24,412 nucleotides of DNA from Jaenimonas drosophilae (taxonomy: Eukaryota > Euglenozoa > Kinetoplastea > Trypanosomatida > Trypanosomatidae), in the NCBI GenBank assembly GCA_030849065.1, contig JASAON010001424.1, positions 1-24,412 of the forward strand. The letters are read 5' to 3'. The notes beneath the pieces are model-generated. The model was given only the letters and a program-made list of their open reading frames with translations. It searched no databases and was not told the origin of the DNA. Of this stretch, positions 17,743-24,412 are shown piece by piece (within the stretch, counting starts at the first letter, position 1; each line of letters starts with the position of its first letter). Made by a program: the position numbers and the translations under genes.

Positions 17743-17812
17743 TGTGTTTCTCTGTTTTATACCCACCCTCTACACACACTCAACAACAACAACAACAACA
17801 ACATCCTTCTTG

Positions 17813-18742
17813 ATGGAAGCATTGCTTGCCGGCGTCGGTGGCGGTCGTGGGCCGGAGGTGCTCCAGGACCCACGCGATACGGCCGAAACGGTGCAGATCT
17901 CATCTCTCGCCCTCCTCAAGATGCTCCTCCACGGGCGTGCTGGAGTACCGCTCGAGGTGATGGGTCTGATGATTGGTGAGCAGATTGATGATTACACCAT
18001 TCGCGTGGCGGATGTATTCAGCATGCCGCAAACCGCCACCGGCCAGTCGGTGGAGGCCGTTGATCCAGAGTTTCAGGTTCATATGCTGGATAAGCTCAAG
18101 CTTGTTGGCCGCCATGAAAACGTGGTTGGTTGGTACCACAGCCATCCTGGTTTTGGGTGTTGGCTCTCCGGGGACGACGTCATGACGGCACAAGGTTATG
18201 AAAAACTCACGCCACGAAGTGTGTCGGTGGTGGTGGATCCAATCCAGTCCGTGCGTGGCAAAGTTGTGATCGAGGCCTTTCGCACGATCCCATCTGATGT
18301 GGCACAACGCATGGTCTTTCAGGGTTCTGGCGGTTTTATTGAGCCACGGCAAATCACGTCAAACATTGGTTTTCTCAATAAACCAACACACGTTGCCATC
18401 TCACGTGGTTTGGATCGGCAGTACTACGGCATGCCCATCACCTTCCGCAAGAAGAATCACGAGTTGCGCCTCCTCCTAAACATCTATCGCAAAGGATGGA
18501 GCGAGGGCTTTATGTTGCAGGACACCAACAAGGGAGAGAGGGAGGTGCGTCAGAGTGTGCAGGAGCTCATTAGCTATGCGCGCCAGGCGGAGCAGTTTAT
18601 CAGCAACGGCCACGATGAAGACGATGTTGGCAACGTTGGCCGCATCAACGCCGTCACTCACCTCCAGCGTGAGGCTGAGAATTTGCTCCACCGGAACATT
18701 AGTGAATCCATCGGTGCCATGATCAACGCCGTGGTGTTCTAG
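17813..18742 (+). CDS. RPN11: 26S proteasome regulatory subunit RPN11, JAMM deubiquitinase
   Basis: This is the lid subunit (PSMD14/POH1 in animals) that removes ubiquitin chains en bloc as substrates enter the 20S core. The MPN+ domain occupies roughly residues 24-165. Its zinc-binding JAMM motif is intact: Glu48 in PLEVMGL, then H109-S-H111-P-GFGCWLSG-D-D122, with His109, His111 and Asp122 as ligands and Glu48 as general base. The neighbours VDPIQSVRGKVVIEAFR and SSLALLKMLLHGRAGVP are hallmarks of this subunit and distinguish it from CSN5. At 309 residues it has the family length (about 310). It starts at 17813 (MEALLAG), the first ATG after the acceptor. The longer frame from a GTG at 17669 would add 48 non-homologous Thr/Cys/Val residues. 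Between AFR and EPRQ it has about 19 residues where the human protein, as I recall it, has about 11. The C-terminal helices (about 215-309) would pack in the lid with Rpn8. Acts in nucleus and cytosol. Confidence 0.97.
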   Translation: MEALLAGVGGGRGPEVLQDPRDTAETVQISSLALLKMLLHGRAGVPLEVMGLMIGEQIDDYTIRVADVFSMPQTATGQSVEAVDPEFQVHMLDKLKLVGRHENVVGWYHSHPGFGCWLSGDDVMTAQGYEKLTPRSVSVVVDPIQSVRGKVVIEAFRTIPSDVAQRMVFQGSGGFIEPRQITSNIGFLNKPTHVAISRGLDRQYYGMPITFRKKNHELRLLLNIYRKGWSEGFMLQDTNKGEREVRQSVQELISYARQAEQFISNGHDEDDVGNVGRINAVTHLQREAENLLHRNISESIGAMINAVVF

Positions 18743-18956
18743 ATTGCGCAACATCGGCCGTGAAAACAACAACCAAGAAGTGCAGAAGCGAAGAACAACA
18801 AACGAGGTGGGAACTGAGTGGTGTGAGTGTGTGCCACAGACCTCCTATGATACTCGCGTTGAATGCAGATTCATGTGATGCATCTCGTTGGGTGTTCGGC
18901 CGTCTATTCCTGATACAAAACAACAAACTGACAATGTTGTGTGTGTGAGTGTGTGC

Positions 18957-18981
18957 GATGATGATGATGATGATGATGATG
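18957..18981. repeat. GAT trinucleotide microsatellite
   Basis: About eight GAT units in the likely 3' untranslated region of RPN11, directly before the ATG-free stretch. Confidence 0.9.
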
Positions 18982-19214
18982 TACTTTAATTTCATGATTT
19001 CTTCTCATACTATCCACTTCTAATCTTCATCAAGTTCGTGTAGAGTTCCGGCGTAGGCATCGACGCAAGCATACGGCATTAAGCTCATACGGCAAGACGC
19101 ACACACGCACATTTGTAGTGAAGGTGTTCGCGTCCTACTTAGCCGCACAAACACAACTCAGCAAAGAACAACAACTTCTTCAGGCCTCGTCCTTATCTCG
19201 CACACATCTCTTCC

Positions 19215-19340
19215 ATTGATTCCTTCCACCTCTCCTTTCTTCTTCTTCTTCTTCTTTTCTTGCCCACTTTCTTGTTTCTGCGCTCCCCTCTTCTTTTTTT
19301 TTCTTTGCTGTGTTTTTGCGCACATAACGTGCGTCCACAG
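19215..19340 (+). promoter_or_regulatory. Alternative distal trans-splice acceptor
   Basis: The longest pyrimidine tract in the window (about 19215-19315, mostly TTC and T runs) is followed by CACAG, with AG at 19339-19340. If used, the 20464 gene would have a 5' untranslated region of over 1.1 kb without a single upstream ATG. It may instead be the acceptor of a separate non-coding transcript. Confidence 0.4.
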
Positions 19341-20266
19341 ACCACTACTACACACACACACGTATATATATCCGTTCATACATTCGACGCGTTCAGAGTA
19401 CCAACCGAGCAAGTGTTGTGGCCTACTCCGTTGCTGTCCTTCTTCTTTTTTTTCTGTTGTTTTTTGTGAAGTTTTTTTGGTGCGTTCATCTGGCGGATTG
19501 GATCTCTGCTGCCGTCCATCCATCCATCATCTCTGAGATTGATCTTCTCTCGCGCTCCACTGCACGTCTTCGTTGTTGTTTTGGCGGCAGCTTCAGAAGT
19601 TTTCACGTCGGCAACAAACTTACACAGAAGTACCTCTTCGTCAGGTGTTGGCTCTCAGCCTACCCACTTCTTCTTGTGTAGTTCATCTTGATTGTTTTTT
19701 TTTGTTGTGTTGGGCAGTATCTTCTTCCTTGTTTGCAGGATCTACTTACGGAGAACCTTCTTGAGCACCTCTACTCACACAACACACGTTCCTTCATTGA
19801 TCTTGTTGTGTGTGTGCGTGTGTGTCTTGCGTCTTCGGCAGCTGCTCTCCTTCTCCTCTCTGCCCTGCTCATATTCAGCACATTGTTGGTGCGTATTCTT
19901 TTGTTGTGATTGTTTTCGGGGAGGCATCCGCCGTTCTTACTGATTCTCTTGTGAATCCTCCATCCAACCATCAATCCACCAAGTTTTCTTTTCTTTTCTT
20001 GTTGTTGTTGTTCCTTTTCCACCTCCTTTTGGCTTGTTGTGTTGTTGTGTCTATTGTCTGCACACACACACACACATACACAAGCACTCAGTACAAGTAG
20101 GGTAGTGCAGGTCTACGACAGTGGCTACCCCCAACGCCATCAACAACATCCTTCCTTAATCTAGTATACTTGCTACGTATTCACTCGCGTTTACATAACA
20201 ACAAACAAACAACAACTCACACACGCGGACGAAAACACACACTCACGTGTTTGTGCTGCTTCTTTC

Positions 20267-20289
20267 ATTGTTGTTGTTGTTGTTGTTGG
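20267..20289. repeat. TTG trinucleotide repeat
   Basis: Seven TTG units, the reverse complement of the CAA repeats that mark coding strands here. It lies just upstream of the proximal pyrimidine tract of the 20464 gene. Confidence 0.85.
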
Positions 20290-20317
20290 TTATTTGTGTA
20301 GCAGTCTTCGTTGGAGT

Positions 20318-20370
20318 CTTATTGTTCTTTCTTTCTTTCTTTTTCATCATTGCGGAATACGAACACCGAG
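20318..20370 (+). promoter_or_regulatory. Predicted proximal trans-splice acceptor of the 20464 gene
   Basis: A TTTC repeat tract (about 20318-20348) is followed by the first AG at 20369-20370. The first ATG is 20464, which would give a 93-base 5' untranslated region. Confidence 0.55.
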
Positions 20371-20463
20371 GGAGTGCCGTACCCCTCTCCACGTGCAAAC
20401 AAACTCACGGAGCCTGTGGCATACATTGAGAAGGACACCAACAACAACAACCAACCAACCAAC

Positions 20464-23400
20464 ATGGCTCAGAGTGCCTCATCCATGAGTGCGGCGGGAA
20501 GCTACGCCGCTGACCTCAGCTCGGGCTTCTGCCTCACGAGCAATAAATTCTCATCCACGACCACCAACACGGACCTCCAGCGGCACAGCAGCAGCAATCA
20601 CTGGGAGCCCATGCGGGAGGTGGTGATGATGGGGGAGAAGGTGGAGGAAGCTGCCGCGCGTGATCGTGCTACATCAGCAATGGTGCCAAAAGTGCCGAGC
20701 TCAATAGATGTGTGGTCAGACGCATCGAAGGCCTCGCCGCTTTCCAACCAGCTTGTAAATCCATGTTCGTGGTGCTCAACGGCGGAGGATCTTGACGGCA
20801 TGCACCCTGGTACCACACAGATACCTCCAGAGGAGCTCGCGCTGAGCATCAGCCCAATGCCCGAGCTTGACGTGGTGGCACACACGGCCCAACCTCTCAC
20901 GCAACGCATTCACACACGTCCTGCACACAGCGGGGCGATGAATTCGTTCGCGGAGCTGGAAAATTATCATCACGGACGCAGCCCCGCCGCTGAAACCGCA
21001 GGACTGCGCTCGCTCAGCGCCGTTGAGGCGCTGTGGATGCCCCCGCCGCTCATGAGTACGAGCAGTCGCAATGGCGGTGGTGCCAACTATGCCGGAGATC
21101 TCGGCCGAAGCACAAGCACCACCAACGGAATGGCCGCACACTCGCAACAACAACAACAACAACAATGCATGGCTTCCATGATGGCGATGGAATCCATCAG
21201 CTCCTCCATGGTGCCGGAGCTTTACCGTGGCATGTCCAGCTTCAACAACTACACCGGTGCGAGCAGCGGGAGTGGTGGGAGCCTTCGTCCAACACGCCAG
21301 CTACCACGACCTGCCTCCACAGCACGTCTTGGACAGCAACTGAGCAACAACAACAACAACAATCATGGTGGTGATTGGGGACGTGAATCGATGTACCATC
21401 GCTCGCTCACTTCCCACGGCCTCCTGAGCTCCTCGGGAAGTAGTGGGCCGGGTGCCGGTGGCGGTGGCGGTTATTGCTCCCCACGGCCAACGCGGAATGC
21501 CACGGACCTCATCACCAACACTGCGTTGCTCGACTTGAGCTTCAACTCCCCGACCGGATGCCCTCTCCGACCAAACACCAACACCAACACCTCCTTGTTG
21601 ATGCACGCTCATCATGCTCATCCGGTGGCACCTCATCACGCCCCACATCATCCATCCGTTTCCATCATTGCACCGGAAGGCGGCGATGTTGCTGGCAACT
21701 CGTTTCTATCTCCGAGCTCACCGGCGTTGCGTCCATCGTTCATCTCACCGGAGCTCTCCTTCGAGGTTGGTGATGGGCCCGGGGCATCATGTGCATCGGC
21801 CGCCATCGCTACCGCTGAATGTTTCGCGCTGCCCAACGTTCTTCCGACGGGTGCGTTGGGCAGTAGCATCCTACTGGCACGTGGCCCGGCTGCTCCGGGT
21901 GCTCCGCCACCCAACACATGCAGCATCCTCAGCAGCTCACCCACACCGCAACACGGGTCATCTCCTGCACGTGTGCTGATGCAACACCCCTCCTCCTCAG
22001 GACGAGTGAAGGTCTTCGCGGAAGGCGAGGAAGATGGCAGCTCCATCTCCGCCCCATCCCTGCCAACCAACACAACAACAACAACGGTGCGTCAGCGACG
22101 CAGCCAGCAGCTCACCAACACCCCAACCTCCACCTCCACCGCCACCACCACTCCCACAGCGTCCACTGGCATGGCGCCGCGATCTCCGGCAGGCACCAAC
22201 ACCGCCAACACCAGCGCGATGGAGATCAGCCAAACACCACGTACATCAAAGGAGCGTCGCGACGCTTTTCAGATTCCGTTGCGCTATCTGAGCAAAGATG
22301 CGCCACCGTTTGCGCTAGAGCAGCTCCACGGATGCCACGGATGTACGTGCGCGACCTCTTTTGTGATGGAGCCGGGCATGTCTACGACGACGCCATGTCT
22401 GCCGGGTTTCGAGCCCATCATGAATCTGGATGATGATGATGATCATGATGGTGCTGTGCGCGACATGATGGAGGAGGAGGAGGAGGAGGAGCGCAGCGAT
22501 TGCAGCTTTAATCGCCGCTACCTCGCCCAGATTGGTCTCGCCGGCTCCACCACCTCCGCCAACAACAGCCAAACACAACAACAACAACAGCGTGGCCGAC
22601 CTTTTGGTGAAAAGGCTGCGGCGCGTAGTACCACGGACGTCTTTGGCCGTCGCCGCTCCTTCAAGGTGGTATCAAGTGGCCACTACATTGATGAGCAGAA
22701 CCCGTTGATGGGAGTTGTGGAGAGCGATGATCATCCAAATAATGATGATGATGTTACAACAATTCCTGAGGAGAGCCGTCGCTCCAGCGATGGCCCGCTT
22801 GGTGAGTTCTTCAGCCAATCGCCCGTTGATACAACCGCCACAGCATCGGCGCGCAGCATCTTCATGCGCACATCGAGCCAGATGCCACCATTTGGAGATA
22901 CAACCAGCACCGTTGCAGATGATCAGCTCACTAGCAGCTCCAACAATAGGCATTCATCAGACGCGACGAAAGTAGCATCAGCAGCAGCAGTGGCTGGCGT
23001 TGGCCAGGCATTTGTTGCTGGCGGTGGTCTGCCATCGTTTTCAGCGCACCGACGCACCTCAGCCACCTCCGTTGTTGATCTCGGACGCTCGCGCAGCAAA
23101 TCCAAGTCAGAGTTGGCACCAATGATGATGCACCACACCGCCGACGCCGCCACATCATCATCTCCAGCAGCAGCAGCAGCAGCAGCACTCAGTGATGGCA
23201 GCTCCGCCACCTTCCATTCACGTGGAGCGACGAGCATCAACAGCCTCAGCGCGGGTTGTGCTTTATTCAGCGCACATGATGATGATGATGATGATGACGC
23301 ACACGGCGTCAGGATGAGTGCTGGATCATCCTCCTTTGGTGTAGGTGGCCCATTGCGTATGGATGCACGTCCCGATGCGTTACACGCAAGCATTGATTCC

Positions 23401-23529
23401 GATGGTTGGGGATATGTTGAGGGTGCCGTCTATCCTCGACGACGTACACGCGATGCAGATAACTTCACTCTCTCCGGAAGTGTTGGGGCTGGGAGCTTTG
23501 GGCATGGCTCGGAGAGATCAGATTGGTGA
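20464..23529 (+). CDS. Low-complexity Ser/Ala/Gly-rich protein, 1,021 aa, function unknown
   Basis: No family recognised. The start is the ATG at 20464 (MAQSASSMSAAG). The frame is open further 5' but only from a TTG at 20311 and through the splice tract. Most of the protein is disordered: a Gln run near 228, Asn run near 294, Gly run near 333, acidic runs near 656-661 and 670-677, and an Ala run near 902-909. The least repetitive part is about 600-655, with a Cys/His cluster (H622, C624, H625, C627, C629 and C645) that could bind metal or be disulphide-linked; it does not match a zinc finger I know. RRRSF near 727-731 and RRSS are basic-kinase site candidates. The C terminus ends FTLSGSVGAGSFGHG plus six residues. 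This looks like the glycine loop that opens a protein kinase domain, but no kinase follows in any frame. It may be a regulatory phosphoprotein. Confidence 0.8.
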   Translation: MAQSASSMSAAGSYAADLSSGFCLTSNKFSSTTTNTDLQRHSSSNHWEPMREVVMMGEKVEEAAARDRATSAMVPKVPSSIDVWSDASKASPLSNQLVNPCSWCSTAEDLDGMHPGTTQIPPEELALSISPMPELDVVAHTAQPLTQRIHTRPAHSGAMNSFAELENYHHGRSPAAETAGLRSLSAVEALWMPPPLMSTSSRNGGGANYAGDLGRSTSTTNGMAAHSQQQQQQQCMASMMAMESISSSMVPELYRGMSSFNNYTGASSGSGGSLRPTRQLPRPASTARLGQQLSNNNNNNHGGDWGRESMYHRSLTSHGLLSSSGSSGPGAGGGGGYCSPRPTRNATDLITNTALLDLSFNSPTGCPLRPNTNTNTSLLMHAHHAHPVAPHHAPHHPSVSIIAPEGGDVAGNSFLSPSSPALRPSFISPELSFEVGDGPGASCASAAIATAECFALPNVLPTGALGSSILLARGPAAPGAPPPNTCSILSSSPTPQHGSSPARVLMQHPSSSGRVKVFAEGEEDGSSISAPSLPTNTTTTTVRQRRSQQLTNTPTSTSTATTTPTASTGMAPRSPAGTNTANTSAMEISQTPRTSKERRDAFQIPLRYLSKDAPPFALEQLHGCHGCTCATSFVMEPGMSTTTPCLPGFEPIMNLDDDDDHDGAVRDMMEEEEEEERSDCSFNRRYLAQIGLAGSTTSANNSQTQQQQQRGRPFGEKAAARSTTDVFGRRRSFKVVSSGHYIDEQNPLMGVVESDDHPNNDDDVTTIPEESRRSSDGPLGEFFSQSPVDTTATASARSIFMRTSSQMPPFGDTTSTVADDQLTSSSNNRHSSDATKVASAAAVAGVGQAFVAGGGLPSFSAHRRTSATSVVDLGRSRSKSKSELAPMMMHHTADAATSSSPAAAAAAALSDGSSATFHSRGATSINSLSAGCALFSAHDDDDDDDAHGVRMSAGSSSFGVGGPLRMDARPDALHASIDSDGWGYVEGAVYPRRRTRDADNFTLSGSVGAGSFGHGSERSDW

Positions 23530-23549
23530 TGTGTGAGATCTCTTGAATG

Positions 23550-23585
23550 ATGATGATCATCAACAACAACATGGATGATCATCAT
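23550..23585. repeat. 12-bp GAT/ATC hairpin after the 23529 stop
   Basis: Bases 23550-23561 are a perfect inverted copy of 23574-23585 around a 12-base loop. Each arm contains the palindrome GATGATCATC. It lies 20 bases after the stop codon. Confidence 0.8.
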
Positions 23586-24124
23586 GAGACTTGGTCTGAC
23601 CTATATTCTACGTCGTGCTACCTCACTCCTCCCGGAATGCGCCAACGCATTGCATCCACCACATCATAATCCGCACCAACAACAGCAACAACGAACGAAT
23701 TATCTCTGCCAAATGTTGTTCCTCCACGCATGAGTTCACCCACTACGCCGTTCATGTACTCCCACACTCATCCACACACACACACATACATCATCATGCT
23801 CGTGGAGCTCAAGGCACCACTTCCGTGCATGTGTATATGTGCTGCTCCATCAACATGAATTATGATGACGTTCATGGGCATGGTATCTATCTTGCCGGAG
23901 CCGTTTCTGATTGTTTTTCCTCTTCTTCTTCTCTTTGCGCCGCCATCTATCTCCTTTTTCTTTTTTTTCGTGTGTGTACGAGCGTGTGCTGGCATGCATT
24001 GATTCAATGTTTGTGTTGGTGAAACCGATGAGCGGCACCGCGTGTTGCCATCTACGCAACAAACACACACACACAAGCATCAACGATGCCAACGACGGGA
24101 TTTTTTTTTCTTGATTGATCGATC

Positions 24125-24156
24125 TTGCTTGTTTTTTTTCTAATCTTCACTGCCAG
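24125..24156 (+). promoter_or_regulatory. Possible trans-splice acceptor for a gene beyond the window
   Basis: A T tract at 24131-24139, then CT-rich sequence ending in CCAG at 24153-24156. The reading frame it leads to within the window is short, so the coding region, if any, lies beyond the edge or behind a later acceptor. Confidence 0.3.
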
Positions 24157-24412
24157 TACGCACGCTAGCAGAGATGTTGTGTGCATCAATTCCCGCACTC
24201 CCGTACGCACAAAACATGGTGGCCGTCCTTATTCACGGCATCATCAATCATCATCTCCTCCCACTCCGACTTCCTCCTCACTCGCGCGCTCCCCTTGGGT
24301 GGGGCGATGTTGTTGATGATTGTTTCGTTCTTTTTTTTTGGTTGGTTGTTGTGGTTGGTGGCAATACGTCGTAAGCTCCAGATTCTCTCCATCCTGCATC
24401 AACAACACACTC

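Larger units (their letters stand above)
17447..17812 (+). other. Spacer between the LRR gene and RPN11
   Basis: A 366-base spacer that opens with a TG run (17451-17470), has CT-rich patches near 17580-17635 and a CAA run at 17781-17803. There is no ATG from 17573 to 17812. No gene seen. Confidence 0.65.
18743..20463 (+). other. 1.7-kb spacer with an ATG-free stretch ahead of the last gene
   Basis: After RPN11 there is about 250 bases of probable 3' untranslated region with a GAT run at 18957-18981. From 18997 to 20463 no ATG exists on the + strand in any frame, while CAT occurs about thirty times. The stretch holds several pyrimidine tracts (near 19215-19315, 19433-19490, 19981-20035 and 20318-20348), a CA run near 20061-20076, and a TTG run at 20267-20289. 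All open frames here begin with TTG or GTG and are rich in Leu, Phe, Ser and Cys, as expected from translated T-rich DNA. I see no protein gene. It is best explained as one or more long leaders. Confidence 0.6.
23530..24412 (+). other. 3' spacer at the right edge of the window
   Basis: No gene with coding character. It holds a hairpin at 23550-23585, CA runs near 23774-23788 and 24063-24075, T/C-rich tracts at 23918-23970, 24101-24112 and 24131-24140, and an AG at 24155-24156. The first ATG after that AG (24174) opens 66 codons with a hydrophobic end that looks like translated T-rich DNA. A further T run at 24331-24339 may belong to the acceptor of a gene beyond the window. Confidence 0.55.

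Noticed and set aside
17669..17812. 48-residue N-terminal extension of RPN11
   Set aside because: It begins with GTG, is made of Cys/Val and Thr runs from GT and CAA repeats, and has no counterpart in the family. MEALLAG at 17813 matches family length.
20100..20130. 6-bp stem (20100-20105 with 20125-20130) as a structured RNA in the ATG-free leader
   Set aside because: The stem is short with a 19-base loop and no further pairing, so it is within chance expectation.
20311..20463. 51-residue N-terminal extension of the 20464 gene
   Set aside because: It starts at a TTG and runs through the TTTC tract and the predicted acceptor. No ATG occurs before 20464.
24174..24374. 66-codon frame near the right edge, first ATG after an AG
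   Set aside because: The C-terminal half is Phe/Val/Gly from T- and GT-rich DNA, with no coding character. More likely an upstream frame in the leader of the next gene.

Overview
This window reads as nuclear DNA of a kinetoplastid protist, most likely a free-living bodonid such as Bodo saltans (organism is inference). All seven recognisable coding regions lie on the + strand, head to tail, without introns. Each complete gene is preceded by a pyrimidine tract, then an AG, and the first ATG after that AG opens the long reading frame. That is the layout expected for polycistronic transcription with spliced-leader trans-splicing. I see no bacterial operon signals, no TATA-type promoters, and no tRNA, rRNA, mobile element or CRISPR array.

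Layout: (1) 1-357, the 3' end of a nitronate monooxygenase / 2-nitropropane dioxygenase-like flavoenzyme. (2) 1868-3457, a 529-residue disordered protein. (3) 5937-11321, a 1,794-residue low-complexity protein with Gln, Asn, Thr, Asp, His and Pro runs around a central coiled coil. (4) 11645-14458, a 937-residue coiled-coil protein. (5) 14807-17446, an 879-residue leucine-rich-repeat protein with a probable membrane segment. (6) 17813-18742, RPN11, the deubiquitinating JAMM metalloprotease of the 26S proteasome lid and the only gene identified with near certainty. (7) 20464-23529, a 1,021-residue Ser/Ala/Gly-rich protein. Only genes 1 and 6 have a recognised biochemical role. The array gives no sign of a shared pathway, as is usual for kinetoplastid gene clusters.

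Three starts must be moved downstream of the longest open frame (to 11645, 17813 and 20464), because the extra N-terminal residues are translated splice-acceptor or untranslated DNA. The initiator of the 1,794-residue gene is the ATG at 5937, not an upstream GTG.

The spacers are rich in simple repeats (GT/CA, GAT/ATC, CAA/TTG, ACGT). The two strongest non-coding signals are a 1,467-base stretch (18997-20463) with no ATG on the + strand although CAT (ATG on the other strand) occurs about thirty times, directly ahead of the last gene, and a 2.5-kb spacer (3458-5936) with several good splice-acceptor-like sites but no convincing gene. GAT/ATC palindromes or hairpins also follow three of the stop codons closely.
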